From Zygnema cylindricum (taxonomy: Eukaryota; Streptophyta; Zygnematophyceae; Zygnematales; Zygnemataceae): a stretch of 64,000 nucleotides of DNA. Below are positions 32,639 through 45,300 of the stretch, piece by piece (position 1 is the stretch's first letter; each line of letters starts with the position of its first letter). The notes below the pieces were generated by a model. That model was not told the origin of the DNA, made no database searches, and saw only the letters and a program-made list of their open reading frames with translations. A program made the position numbers and the translations under genes. Location of the stretch: assembly GCA_037447655.1 (NCBI GenBank), contig JBBHKE010003531.1, positions 1 to 64,000 of the forward strand, read 5' to 3'.

Positions 32639-35600
32639 TCAAGAGATAAGTTGTAGTGGATGAGGGTGGTGTTTGTAGAAGACAAGAAGTCCTAAAAGCA
32701 TAACAGCGACAGACAGCCTTGTTTCCGGTAGAGTCGGGAGCAAAAAACAAACTGTTTGAATAAAAACCTCAGCGACTGGTTTGACAGCATGTAAAACAGT
32801 AAAAGTCAACAAATCTGTGAGCCGAAGCACCTGTCCAGCAAGTAAAACATGCATTCTTCTGTCAAAAAATATGACGACGAAGAATAGGAAGAAAATGTTG
32901 AAGAAGAAGTAGATGAATAAGCAGAAGGAGAAGATGAAGAAGAAGATGAAGAGGATAGAGGAAAGAGGAGACGACGAAGAAGATGGAGGAGGAGTAGAGA
33001 TGACGACGAAGAAAATGTTGAAGAAGTAGATGAAGAAGACGATAAAGCAGAAGACGAAGATGAAGAAGAAGTGGAAGAAGAAAAAGATGGAAGAGGATAG
33101 AGAAGATGACGAAGAAGATGAAAAGAAGTAGGAGATGAAGAAGAAGATGAAGAGGATAGAGGAACGAGGAGATGAAGAAGAAGAAGATGACTAAGAAGAT
33201 GATGAAGTATGAGGTGAAAAAGAAGAAGCAGAAGAGGATGACGACGATTCAAGATGTTGGGTAATGGTACCACTTCATTAAAAACTTAGACAATTACGCT
33301 TTTTAAAGCATCTACCAAATGGCCCATTCTTGCATTAGGACAAGGAGTTAAGGTCTATAATTGCTTAAAGTGAAGCAAGCAAAATAATGTGTTTTCAATG
33401 GTTTCGACTGTGTAAGAAAAATCCTTAAAAAATGGGCAAATAGAATGGAACAGACCTGGAGTGCCGCATAAGTGGCTAGAGAATGGAAGAGGCCCGAGAG
33501 CAGAAGCCATGAGTAGAAGGTTGATTGATGGCCAACCTGAAATTCTTTCAAAAACATGACAAAATTATGATTCGAACAAAATAAATGGGACTGAAGAAAA
33601 GCTGATTGTTGATGTTGAATTATTCAATCCAAAAGCACCCTTCGTCAAGAACACGCCGAGTAGAGATAAAATTCCTCACAGCCTCTTTTGTACAAATAAC
33701 ATGAAAACAGGCAGATTTTTTAAGGAAAAAGCTCCAAAATTCAGCAATCTATGGTGTTCTTTCACTGGAAGAGGATGATTTTTGTAATACTTCAAAGGAT
33801 ATGATTCAAAGTGGATGCAGAATCACGCTCTTCGTAACGCCTATGTGTTTTGTTAAATGGTAGAAAGTGACAAGTCTACCTGCTCAAAAACAGTTCACTT
33901 TAAAACAAATTCCTGCGAGGTTTTCATTAAAAAAAAATACAATCATTCCAGTATTACTCATTGGGAAAATGTGAGAACAAACCTTATCCATGGCTTGAGG
34001 ATAGTCAGAGGCAAACTTCCTCCTGTCTAACATAATTGCAGGGAGGCAAAAGGCAACCGATAGGGGGAGAGCTACAGAAACGTAAACTGTTGCAACACTT
34101 ATCTGCAAAAAACAAAAAAAAAGGGCTCGCAAGTTCCATAGTATGTCCCAAATGGATGGAGAAGAGTGGAAAAGCAGAAACTCTCCATTATTTCTGTTAA
34201 GAGAAGATTGTCACTTGCAGATCAACTCTCAGACATAGGCCTCATGTGACCACATTTTATGCTGGATAATTTGACTATTGCTATTTATGTACGTGTTAAA
34301 AACAGCCCACAAATAAAGGAAATGCAAAATCAAAAAGCACAAAAGTAGCCTATGAGCCTGATATGGAGCTGAAGAAAATATAACCTGGAGAGTACAATTC
34401 CTTACACAAACAACAAACTATATGAAAGTATGACCAATTCTCATACAAGCAACAAAATAAATGGAAGTACATGTCGTCATGCAACCCACCTGCGGTAACT
34501 TATAGAAGGCTTGTTTGAGAAGTCCAGCATTTATGATGGATGCAAGAGTAGTAGCAAATGTTACTCCTAAAGCAACAAAACGAAGCGAATAGTCACGAAC
34601 TGAGCCATGAGCTGCTCCCCTCCATATGAGAATGAGGGAGAACAGAACTTGAATGCTGCAAGACATTGGAATGTCAAAAATAGGTTATAAAACATCATGA
34701 CAGGCAACTTATAAAGCTGAAGCAAAATAAATATCGAAGAAAAAAGCACCATATACTTGTGATCAAGCAAATGTGGCTCCTAGAGGAACATGTATCCAAG
34801 ATCTAGAGGTTGGCAAACTACAAAACGAAGTTGTCATCCCGACTCTTCATATTGTCAAACATTGTTCTGGTTTGCGCTATTTCTTACTTTTGTTTCAATA
34901 TACCAATTGGTATGAAATTGTTTCGCATAAATCTGTGGGATTCAAACTTATAACATAAAGTAAGGATATCGCTTCAGATAGAAAACATGAGACGCAACAG
35001 ATACATGCAAATTGCACTTAAGTACGAGCTCAGAAAATTCAAAATAACCCAAAACTGGAATGGTTCAAAAGTTTCACGTAAACTGCTGGTGTCAAAAGCA
35101 AGTTCATCCTTGACTAGTGACATCAAGCATCATGAAAAGAATGTCCTCGATAGCTACCAGGATCATTAAGTGTGAACTAGTAGATTAAAGGGAGATACCT
35201 TATCGGACCAAAAGGAGAGAAATCACCGATGAGGGCCTCATATCAATCACGAGGATGAATGAACATGGCAATCATCAGTTTCCTAAGTACTTAACCAACA
35301 TCCAAAGTTCAAATTTGTTATGATAAGCTGAAACCTTAAAACTTTTTGGATGTCAGGTCACTAACCTGAAGTTTTGAGTTCCCAACGAAATTGCAATGGC
35401 AAATAAAATGAGAGGCTCAGCTGCTCTCACAAAGCTCGTGAACCAGACGCCAGATGTCAATATGTTTGCTAGCTCTACCAAATTGTTGAATGCGTGAAGA
35501 AGTGCAGGAAGAAAGACGGCTTTTAATACTACTGTGTCCACTACAGGATGAAAATCTGGATAACAAACACAGTGGAAAAGAAGGAAGCATATTGAAACAA

Positions 35601-36774
35601 TAGCTAGCTGCAGGCACAAATAAAAATGGAATATCAAGAAGAATAGTATTAATCCAGGCAGAAAAAACAAGTTTCTTAAATGCTTCTGTCATTGTCATGC
35701 CCCAAATTTTTGGAGCAGTAAGTCTTACAGCAACCAAGCACATCTGAGCTAAAACTAACAGGTTGTCTCCAAAGTCACCACTGAATGAAAACTGCAAACA
35801 CAGTGGAATATCTCATAATGTGCCGGTTCGCAAACCGGCATAGAATTTACTGATAAAAACTGCATATCCTTTTTCCAAAACGCTACTCAAGTTTTAAGCT
35901 TGAATCAAGAATTTGATCTCGAGTTAATGGCGTTAGGAAGAATAGTTCCTCATTTAAATCAGAGATAAAACTGAAGCTAAATATAAAGCAATTTCTTTTG
36001 TGTTTTGAGATACTTGATATGAAAGAGTGAAAAATCGTTGTTTTCATCAATACCATGCTATTGGCTGTTTGACCAGTGAGCTGACTTACTTACAAAATTA
36101 TTATCAGAAACATATTCTATCGACCAGCATGCATTCACCATGCCATTGTTTTACCCGGGATATCACCTATAAAACCGAATTCCCTAATATTCGGGGATGT
36201 CACTTCAGATATTTGACCGTAAGCATTAATTGAAAATGAGCCTAGATGCATATGAGAAAAAACAAGAAGGCTACAGCGCACAACTGTGTTGAGTCCACAA
36301 GACTACGCTTATTACCTGAATGATGAGAATAAAGTGAGGATGTGGAAGCACTCGTAAAGTTTTTTGACTGTACTTATTTGCTATTGTGCTGCAAATGTAC
36401 CATATTACTAGCCATTTGCTGTATTCCATAGAGCCTGTGGTGTGTGATTGAACAGGAGAAGGAAATGTTGAAGCAGCACGGAACATTAGACGTCCTCCGG
36501 ATCCAACTGAATGTGATGTCAAAGGATTGGTGAAAGTATAACATTTTGAGGAAAATACGGGCTTGTTGTAGGGCAAAGAAATACATTGGAACCGAGGACT
36601 TTTTTGTGTGAATTCTGGAGTACTTTGTACATCAGCAGCCAGATGTGATTTTCTGGTTCGTTTTATTAAAGGGAGAGTGCAGGATGAAGGTTTGAGGCGA
36701 TTGTTTAAAAAAAGGTTGTTTTTACAAAGTTTAGAGTCTGCTGAAAGGTACACGTGGCAGAACTTAGTCAGCAT
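32639..36774 (-). CDS. Plastid phosphate translocator-like (TPT/NST superfamily) protein, 419 aa, six exons
   Basis: Exons (minus) 36774-36316, 35607-35366, 34655-34490, 34102-33983, 33536-33456 and 32830-32639; all phases agree. The first about 105 residues are Ser/Lys-rich without acidic clusters, as in a chloroplast transit peptide. Membrane segments follow in the order of triose-phosphate/phosphate translocators: WLVIWYICSTIANKYSQK, LPALLHAFNNL, FTSFVRAAEP, then VYVSVALPLSVAFCLPAIM, LLLSGLFHSLATYAALQ, LHAVKPVAEV. Length fits the family (about 400). Substrate residues differ: the conserved Lys in the FTH..K..EP motif is Arg214, and the C-terminal Lys-Arg pair is Lys373-Pro374, while His191 is kept. 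So the cargo may not be a standard phosphorylated sugar. A CTTCTT-type repeat (32870-33250) fills the last intron. Confidence 0.82.
32868..33250. repeat. (GAAGAA/GACGAA)n low-complexity tract in the last intron of the translocator-like gene
   Basis: Almost pure purine trinucleotide repeat on plus (GAAGAAGATGAAG units with GACGAC variants). The Ser/Leu-rich minus-strand frame across it is a product of the repeat and not a gene, because the flanking exons splice across it in phase. Confidence 0.8.
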
Positions 36775-37259
36775 TGAATCACAATCAAATGAATTATATG
36801 AGGCCGTTCAAAAAGTAAACAAGCAGAGGAGCAGCACAGGAAAGTGCACTGAACGAGGAACGGGCAACGGTAATACGAGACAAAAACATGTACAAGAGGT
36901 CCTGCGAAAGTGTACTTAGAAAAGAAGATAAAAGCCTACAGGGCTAAAGATGAGGCCAGCTGCATTTGAGAACTGAGTGCACGCCATTATTGGCTTCAGT
37001 GCATTTCATTTCCACTTCATCGAGAGAGTTGGAGTTTGAGTTGAGTTGAGTTGAGTCTCTTTACAACGAAAGGTGCGGAATTTCCGTGCGAAAATTTCCA
37101 TGGTAAGTGCGATTCTCAGTTCTGTTGTGAGAGAGATCTTTCTTTAAATGTGCGTCGACTGGCAGTCGTTGGTAGAGTAATTACGTCAGCGGAAATGACT
37201 CCGATTACTGTCAGTAACCTTAGCAGCGGCTGGCTCTTGTACAACGCGTGTCGAGAAAC
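36775..37259. other. Upstream region of the translocator-like gene
   Basis: Presumed promoter and 5' UTR of the minus-strand gene. A (GAGTT)n microrepeat lies at about 37030-37058. No other gene seen. Confidence 0.35.
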
Positions 37260-37802
37260 TACACCGCGCATCGTTATTAGTGTCACGGTCACTAATTTGG
37301 GTTCTTAAAATTTTGATTTTTTTCCAAAAATAGTATACGTGATTTTAATTTTTCCTTGACGTTAATTGAGGTTCCGTACAAATTAGCGTACAGAACGAAA
37401 GTACATTAATATGTAAATAGTGTGGTGTACGGTCTATGTCAGACCGTACATAAATGTACCTTTTTAGTTGAAAATTTTACAAAAAATGACTTAAATCGGA
37501 CGCGTTCGCATAGGAACGTGCGCTAAAAAAACGGCATTGGTCTGACATGTAAATAAGTCTGACATGTACGGATATTTAAATTTCACTACGGTGTACGATT
37601 TTTTATATTTTGTACGGATACATATAATAATGTATATAATCGTACAGAAAATTTTCCATTTTTGCTTTTCCAAATTAGCGTTAACACTGAAATTAGAATA
37701 AACCTTTTTTTTTTAAATTTTCAAATTCTTAATTAGCGTCAATGACGGTATATTTACTTACACACTATTTAAACTTTGACACTAATAACGATGCGCGGTG
37801 TA
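37260..37802. mobile_element. MITE-like element with CACCGCGCATCG termini, 543 bp
   Basis: Left TACACCGCGCATCGTTATTA and right complement (TAATAACGATGCGCGGTGTA) are perfect inverted repeats. Interior is AT-rich with GTAC-containing motifs and an internal TAGTGTGGTGTACGGTC block shared with other copies. Confidence 0.75.
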
Positions 37803-37896
37803 CTGTAGAATAACGGGAAATGACTCAAAAGTAACTGTAGGTTTATCTCCAGAGTGGACAAGAATACCGACTATTATTTACCGTGCATACAAGCGG

Positions 37897-38289
37897 TACA
37901 CCGCCAATCGTTATTAGCGTAGAAGTTTCTTTAGCGTGCGTGAAAAATTACCGTGGTTTACGCTAATTAAGAATTTGAAAATTTTGAAAAAAAGCATACA
38001 TTCTAATTGTTTAATAATTCTAATTTGGGTCTTTGAAAAAATAAATGTCGGTCGCAAACATGCTTACACTACACCGCCAATCGTTATTAGCGTTGTGTAC
38101 GCTAATTCCGTCCCGCTTTTTTATTTTTTTATTCTCAAATAGAGTTATCCACACTATTTAAAAAAAACCTAATTCTCAATTAGAATAGACGATTTCTTCG
38201 AAAATTTCCAAATTCCCAATTAGCGTAAACCACGCTAATTATTCGTATACGCTAAAAAAACTTACACGCTAATAACGATTGGCGGTGTA
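37897..38289. mobile_element. MITE-like element E, overlaps the next element
   Basis: Left arm TACACCGCCAATCGTTATTA then GCGTAGAAGTTTC pairs with the right end at 38289 over about 90 bases with mismatches (both contain GTGGTTTACGCTAATT). Its right arm lies inside the element at 38070-38677, so the two are interleaved. Confidence 0.6.
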
Positions 38290-38677
38290 GTATAGGTATT
38301 CGTACAAAATCTGACAAATCGTACACAAATCGTACGTTCACACAGTCGAAACGTGGTTGCTGGACGAATATGTACGAACGTGATATTTGACAACCCGATT
38401 AGACCCCCTTTTTAGAGCGCACATTCTCATGCGTCCGCGGCTACTAAAACTCATTAACTATACATTTTCACTTAAAAAGGTACAATTTTGTACGTTCTGA
38501 CACTGTCCGTACACCACACTAATTGACTGATGGCGTACTTCCATTTTGTAAGGTACTAAAAAATTAACCCTAAATAGAGTAAAGAAAAAAATAGAATGAA
38601 CTACGCTAATGGAAAAAAAAAAAAAAAAAAGCGGGACGGAATTAGCGTACACAACGCTAATAACGATTGGCGGTGTA
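38070..38677. mobile_element. MITE-like element F, interleaved with element E
   Basis: Left arm continues GTTGTGTACGCTAATTCCGT and pairs with the right end at 38677 (ACGGAATTAGCGTACACAAC) almost perfectly for about 55 bases. That assigns this pair of ends to one element distinct from 37897-38289. Confidence 0.6.
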
Positions 38678-38795
38678 CTGTACCTCGGGACAGCCGAGGG
38701 GCCGGGAGGTACGAGGTGTCACGAGGTACGGGGCCCGAGTCTCGTTTTTACATTTTTACCCGATCAAACGATCGGTGGATAAAACTACAGTACAG

Positions 38796-39255
38796 TACAC
38801 CGCGAATCGTAATTACTAATTAGAGTAAATTACTCTAATTCGGTCGCTCGACATATGAAATAGAGTAGATGATTCTAATTTTTTCATTATTCTATTTAAG
38901 GTAAAGTTTAATTAGCGTTTTTAATTCTAAAATAGGTTAGTCTTAAATAGTGTGGAATACGGACGACCTCCAACCGTGCAGAATTGTACTTTATTAAGTA
39001 AAAAAGTACAAATAATGATTTAATACAGGCAGTTATCATGTACCTGCGTTTTAACAAACCGAGTAGTGCAAACGTCATAGTGACGATAAATTGTACGTTT
39101 GCCAAATTCTGTACGAATACCTTATTTACAGTAGAGGATATTAGCGTGCCAAATTAGAGTAAACTTCATAGTTGAAACAGCTATATCACATAAATTAGCG
39201 TTAATTACTCTAATTTTTTTTTAGTTTTTGTACTCTAATTACGATTCGCGGTGTA
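38796..39255. mobile_element. MITE-like element, family C
   Basis: Left TACACCGCGAATCGTAATTA, right complement TAATTACGATTCGCGGTGTA; about 460 bp. Interior has TTAGAGTAAA arms and the same GTACTTT and TAGTGTGG blocks as 17250-17760. Confidence 0.75.
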
Positions 39256-40105
39256 GTATCCCTCCATCAGGGAGATATCGGAAGTTATGCCCCGAATGAT
39301 TCTGCAAAGTATTCAAGTGTTTATGTCAAAATGTTATTGTTAATTTGTTACCTTTGGGAATGGTTCACTCTTAGGTTAGGGATGATGTCTTGCTGATTCG
39401 TAAACGCAAACATTTTGGAATGACGTGGAGAAAGTGAAGCTACAGTACAATTTGTAGCGTTCTGTCGGCTATAATTTGTGTATGATTTCAGCTTGCGACG
39501 ACCATAGATGTCTCATTCGTACGGATTTTGACATTTTTACGAAATTTCGTTATTTTTTATAGTTTTTGAAATCTTTCGTAAAATGCGTTATACTTTTCAT
39601 ACGGATGAAATATACGGATACTGCGTACGGATGAAGTGTACGGAAATTTCAATAAAAAAGACGCGCGCGCGAAGATGGTCTCGTCCATAGTTGTCCAATT
39701 CGTACGGATTTAAACTTCTTTACGAAAACTGCGTATTATTCGTCGATTTCATACTTTTTTTGTTGTACGGGAATGAGCGGAGATGTAAAAAAATGTATGG
39801 AAAGTCTGACCAAAAAAAATCCTTCAAAAATCTGATAAAGAACGGGATATATACGGAAATGTACGACATTATTCGGAAAGTGTACCCTAAAAAGTAAAAA
39901 CCTTTAAAGTACGGAAAATTTATGGCAATTGTACTGAAATATGAGGGAACGTAAGGGAATGTACCCTAAAAAGTTATAACCCTAAAACCCCCCTTAAATA
40001 ACCCTAAAAAGGACAGATATGTACGGCTATTGTACGTAAATGTACAAACTATGTAAGGAAGCAGTACTGAAGTATAAGGGAATGTACGAAAATGTAGCCA
40101 AAAAA
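39256..40105. repeat. GTAC-rich degenerate repeats
   Basis: No gene. Phrases such as ATTCGTACGGATTT, GTACGGAAATGTACG and GTACCCTAAAAAGT recur at irregular spacing (about 39490-40100 and again 40655-40760), suggesting decayed copies of one GTAC-rich repeat. Confidence 0.5.
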
Positions 40106-40310
40106 CTACACCGTGAATCGTTATTAGCCTTATGTACGCTATATCGGCACCCCAAAATTTTGACATTGATACCTTAAATATAATAAACTACACTATTTAA
40201 GGACGTGGACCATAATCTGCCACGTCTCCTGGAACTAAATTAGAATGAATGACGCTAATTTTTTCTTTACACTAATAATTTCTATACGCTAATAACGATT
40301 CAAGGTGTAG
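40106..40310. mobile_element. MITE-like element, family A
   Basis: Ends CTACACCGTGAATCGTTATT and AATAACGATTCAAGGTGTAG, about 205 bp, and more than 90% like 17046-17249 by eye, in the same orientation. Confidence 0.8.
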
Positions 40311-40646
40311 TGTTGGGTATCGGGTAAATTCATATCGCGATAATTTCGATATTCGATATATCGAATATCGATAGTGCAGATTCCTCGATATATCGTACCT
40401 GGACCAACATAAATCATCGCGATATATATCGCAAAAACTGGGTGTCCGTACAGTAATAGTACGGAAAATCGTACAGGGGGTTTGAAAAAAATCGGGGTTT
40501 TTTTTTTTTTTAGATATATCGGCTTTATATTGCCGATATACCGTGATGATTTTTTTTTCAATATATCGAAGCGATATATCTATTATCGGGTACCTGAAAT
40601 TCGATATACTGAATATCGGCAAAAGATTCTCGATACCCAACACTAC
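40307..40646. mobile_element. ATATCG-rich inverted-repeat element, family B
   Basis: Perfect 16-bp termini GTAGTGTTGGGTATCG / CGATACCCAACACTAC, about 340 bp, interior of ATATCG palindromes. It shares GTAG with the end of the family A element on its left. The long minus-strand frame across it is a by-product of the repeat. Confidence 0.8.
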
Positions 40647-40781
40647 AAAAAATCCTAAAATAAATAGCCCTAAAAAGTACGGGAAAATATGGAAACTATA
40701 CGTAGATGTACGTAAAATGTAAGGCAGTTGTACTAAAATATAGGGAATGTACAAAAATGTACCCTTTAAACACCGCCACTG

Positions 40782-40997
40782 TACACCGTGAATCGCTATT
40801 AGGGTTAATGTTTTTTTTGCCATTTAAAACATATTTTCTCCGTACACACATGTCGGATTGTGGATCTGACGGTTGCGATCGAAATGTAAGATCTTAGCTT
40901 CCGATAAGCGGTCTCAACTTAAAAATCGGACAAGTGTGTACGGATAAAAAATGTTTTAAGTTGCGTAAAAATTACTAACACTAGCGATGCACGGTAT
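40782..40997. mobile_element. MITE-like element, family D
   Basis: Left TACACCGTGAATCGCTATTA and right CACTAGCGATGCACGGTATT; inner arms CCGTACACACATGTCGG and CGGACAAGTGTGTACGG. Same hairpin plan as 29514-29734. Confidence 0.7.
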
Positions 40998-42305
40998 TAT
41001 GAAGTCAAAGTCGGTCAACGCATTCTAAAAACTTTTGAATTTTGTTCCGTGCGCATATTCGTTATTTTTTGGGCGTTTCATGCGTGCGTTGGCGACGACT
41101 TTATTTAATCGTACTCCTAAATGGTGACATGTGATGACGTAAATTGTTCGCTGGCGCGATTGTCTATGTAGTGTCGGAGCTTTGTCGTACTGTGGGAATA
41201 TTGACGAGTGGCAACGTTCGACAACATCCGATCGCCGACAGCGACTCACAGTGAGCCACATGTGCTAATCTCTCACACGTGGTGAAAACAAAACCCGCAT
41301 AGGACAACATTTTTTCCTTGACAAGATAAGGAACGGACAGTAAGTTCAAAAGCGAAAGCCGAAAGGGCTACACAGGAAAAAAAATGGAAAAACTGGTGAA
41401 AGATTTTTTTTTTCATCGCTCCTCATTGGCTAATAAATCCTGGGAAAAGCAGCTTCGCGGTCAGGAAAATACGACAGATATCATCACGGCAAAAAACTGC
41501 ATCGGACGTTCAAGATGCTCTCCAGCAGGAGGTGAATAACGGCTGTTACTGGCTGCCAGCCCAAGTAATTTACTCTTAATTTTCATAGGGTTGTCGCACT
41601 TAAATCGAAACTGCAGTAATACTGGAAGCATATATCCGTGACTACCTACAAGTATATTACTGCACTCCAGTAAAATACCGGAGGTACTGTTGCTGTTCGT
41701 TTTACCTCCTATCCTACTCTCCTAGATAGTTGCGGTGTGAACTGTACCAACAGCAATCACCGTAATCCCGTTTTTTCCCCCCCAAATATTTCTACCCGCT
41801 GCCCAAGCGACCTAACAAGGAGAGATTTTTCGCCTTTCATTTTCGTTTTTTGCGCATCCCTTTAGTTTTTTTGCAGGCGTACTTTACTGGATCTTCCGTA
41901 CGTGACATGTCGTTACTATATGAAGCATATGCAATCGTTGTTGTTCAGTAATGCATCCGCAGTCTTGTCCGGACGACAGCTGAACTGTCGGGGCTAATCG
42001 TACAGTACCATTTCCTTCCATTTCTCCCCTGACACCATATCCACAAACCTGTTCCTGTGTCTCGGGTCTCCCTATCCAAATGCAACTGCAATACTGCATG
42101 ATTAAAGTACGAACCTCTAAAGTATATGTACTTTATACGTACGGTTTATTGTTCATAGACAAATCAGATACAATCACACAGAATCTAGCAACAAATGAAT
42201 TGGAGCCTCAATTTTGTCTCTCTCTTTCCACCTCTACTCTACTCTACTGTACTGTACAGATCAGTTTGAATTGGAGGAAAAACTTAGCCATATTGGCGTG
42301 ACGCC
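40998..42305. other. Upstream region of the Rho-N domain gene
   Basis: No gene supported. The last part presumably holds promoter and 5' UTR; pyrimidine-rich CTCTCTCTTTCC and CTACTCTACTCTACTGTACTGT runs lie at 42215-42260, shortly before the ATG. Confidence 0.4.
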
Positions 42306-45300
42306 ATGGCTCTGAACACTCTCGCCTTGTCTGGACCTTCTGCATATCTTTTCTCTTCCCAAAGGCCTTCTTTGGATCCTCTCTCCCCTTGTCATCTGCA
42401 AATATCTCGTAGAAGAGGTCGCAAAGTCTCACAATTCCGGGCAGTTTTGCCTAGACGACAAGCAATTTCGGCCTTACAGAAGAGTGATGGCGATGAATTT
42501 AGAGTTCAAGGTGTTTGATTGATTTATCCTCTCTTTGTTATTGTATAACCTATATCTATTTGCCTTCTAATTTTGTGATTTGTGCTAAATGTCTGGAATG
42601 TGACAAAAGATGGTCATTTTGAGCTGTCGGTTGCGTTTTTTGTTGTTTTTCATGTGTAGTCTTTGCTTAAATTTTTGTTTTGTTTTATGTTTTTGGTTAA
42701 AGCTTTTTTGAGATAATGATGTTTTGTGCATGAGGTTCTGACCAATGACCTGTAGCTCACATATGCATGTAGGATAGTTGCAAAGAATTCAATTATGCTT
42801 CAGGATTAGTAGCTGATGTAAAAACTGTATTTTTTTCTGTTGATTATCAGGCAGGTTAGTTGTTCTCATTAAAGTTATCTGCACCTTTTTTGCTTTTCAA
42901 CTTGTTTCTGTCTCCATTACCGCAGATTGACCACTCGAAGAGAACTGATTTTCAGGTTTTTGTATTTTTTTGGACGGTTAATGTATTTCGAAATGTAGAT
43001 AAATCAATTACTTGTTGGAGCTCCTTTTTTTGTTTTCCTTGTCTTTTTTTTTTTGTGCTTGGATGATGAGGTAAAAGTTGAATAATGAAAATCATGACTT
43101 GAATGCTTGTTGGAAATTTCAGCAAATTTGAAATTTTGTATTTTATAACTTTTGAACAACTGCAATCTGTATAAAGGAGTTATACGAGCCCTGTAACTAA
43201 AGTTACCGTCTCAGTAATCTTAGTAATCGTACAGAAAACTGTATAGTTTTGTAAAAATCGTACATTTTCTGTATGATTATGCTGATCACTGGCCAGTGTT
43301 GCCAGTAATAGCGTATGTATAATTGCCCTATTGCAGGGCTGTCCTTTCTTTCTCATCCAGTTTTTCATAAGTTCATGTCCTTCTTCTGGTGCTTATTTTA
43401 TATATGCCGCGAGAATTGTCATAGAATATTGGGACAAGGGTCTACACAGTGTTTGGTCATCCTGTTTTCTCTACAAAAGTGGAGGTTTCTTGGCTTGTTC
43501 CTTTTGAAAACACACCCAATTGAAGTGTCGTTGAATCTTTTGTGAACTCATTATACCACAATGCTTTTTGCAAGTGTTTCAAGTAACATTTTATATTTTT
43601 TGTTTTATGTTGTAATCAATTTCCCCTTTTGGACTTTGCCTGCAGAATTTTTCTTTAACTTATTATTAGATGGTGAAACTAATTCGTTTTCCTGACTGTT
43701 GTTAAGATGGTGAAATTGATGAATCATTGTTTCAGCATTATGCATCCTTCTCCTTCTCCTTTTGCTCCTTCTGCTCCTTCTGCTCCTTTTGCTTGTTCTC
43801 CTTCTTGAGAGGACAGGGGAGGAGAGGGGGGAGGGGAAATCGAAGAGGGTATGGAGAGAGGAGAAAGGGGAAACAAGTGGGTAGATAAGAGAGGAGGGAG
43901 GAGAGACGGTAAAGGAAAAAGGAGAGAAAGGCATACGGGATTCGTGAAATGAGTTTAACTCTTTTTTTCTTTTGGACCACATTGCAGAACTTGCTGATGG
44001 CAGCCTCCTTTTTTCATTTGTACCGGATGATAATGGCACTAATGAAGTTCAACTCAGTTTTGAAAAAACTGAAAGTCTTCAACTACCCCCTCGACCTCCC
44101 TCACGATTTCGGAAGCGAAACCCTATCCCCGAAAAGAAAAAGGATATTATATCCAGTCAACAATCTCAAGACGAAGAGGAGGTTTTGTCTTCTCTTGAAA
44201 AAGTTGAGACAGCTGTAACCCAAGATAGCATCCAGGAAGGAGATTCTCCTACTTTCTCTGCTCCTCCTCGCCTCCCTTCTAGATTTTTGAAGTCTTCTCC
44301 TATCCCTATTGGAGCCAGAAAACAACTTCGTCCTCCTCCAACTCCTCCAAACATTGTCTCTATTACAAGTTCTCATGTCTCTCCTCCTTCCACAACTGAG
44401 CCTTCTGCTTCTCTTTCTCCAATCTCTCATTTAAACCTGGAAGAACCTCCTCACTCTGAGGTGCTCTTAGATTCATCCGTCTCACTCCCACTCCCTCCAT
44501 CCTCCAATCACATTCACCTTTCCCAGTCTTCTGTCAGTGGATCAATATCATCTCCAGTAGCTTCATTTGTTTCTAACAGCCATGTCTCATCATCCAATGG
44601 TGCCGCTTTTTCTTTACAGCCAGCTGTCTCCTCTATCCCTCAGACACCTGTTAGGTTAACACCTTCCGCCATCAAAACTTCGCCAATCACGCGGCCCACA
44701 ACTCGACGAAATGCCTCCTCTACCGAGGGTAGTTTTTCAACTTTTAATGAAGTTGGGAGAAGCGTTGGTGACCTTTCTATACCTTCTCGACCTCCTTCCG
44801 CTTTTGTGAAAAGGTCCCCTATTTCTGATCGCAGTCCTAGTAGAGATGCTCCATCTAAGGCAAATGGTACGAGCACCAGTACTGTATCTAAGACTGTGTC
44901 CCATACGGAAATAAGTTCAGAAATTGCCAAAAAGGAAACTTCTCGGAGCTCGAGCCCTAGAAAGCGGGCCACTAAGAAATCGGTGAAAGCCTCGGATGAA
45001 GGAGTGAGTGATCATAAAGTGGAAGCTAAAACCCAAACTGCTTCTCGGCCGGCCTCGTCTTTTGTTCGACGATCTCCTATTCCTGCTCTATCTCCACTGA
45101 GATTGCCGCCTGTGGCATTAACCACTTCAAAGGAAGATATTGAATCTACACCTGATAGTGAGGAACAGGCGTCAACACCAGAGGTTTCTGATGAAATATT
45201 GTCGATTCCTGTATCAAAATCTTTGAAAAAGTCTTCCAAAGGCAGCAAAACCACACGGAAAACTCGGGCCGGGGCTTCAAAAGGTAGTGTCAGTCCTCCT

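Noticed and set aside
32806-33273. Ser/Leu-rich minus-strand frame
   Set aside because: Translation of the trinucleotide repeat in an intron; the neighbouring exons splice across it.
35690-35797. Minus-strand segment FSFSGDFGDNLLVLAQ as an exon of the translocator-like gene
   Set aside because: It has an acceptor and a GTAAGA donor, but including it lengthens a membrane segment beyond the family alignment. Skipping it joins exon 1 to 35607 in phase 0 with a precise family match.
40272-40823. 183-residue minus-strand frame
   Set aside because: Covers the palindromic family B element and neighbouring repeats; Tyr/Arg/Ile-rich product of ATATCG palindromes.
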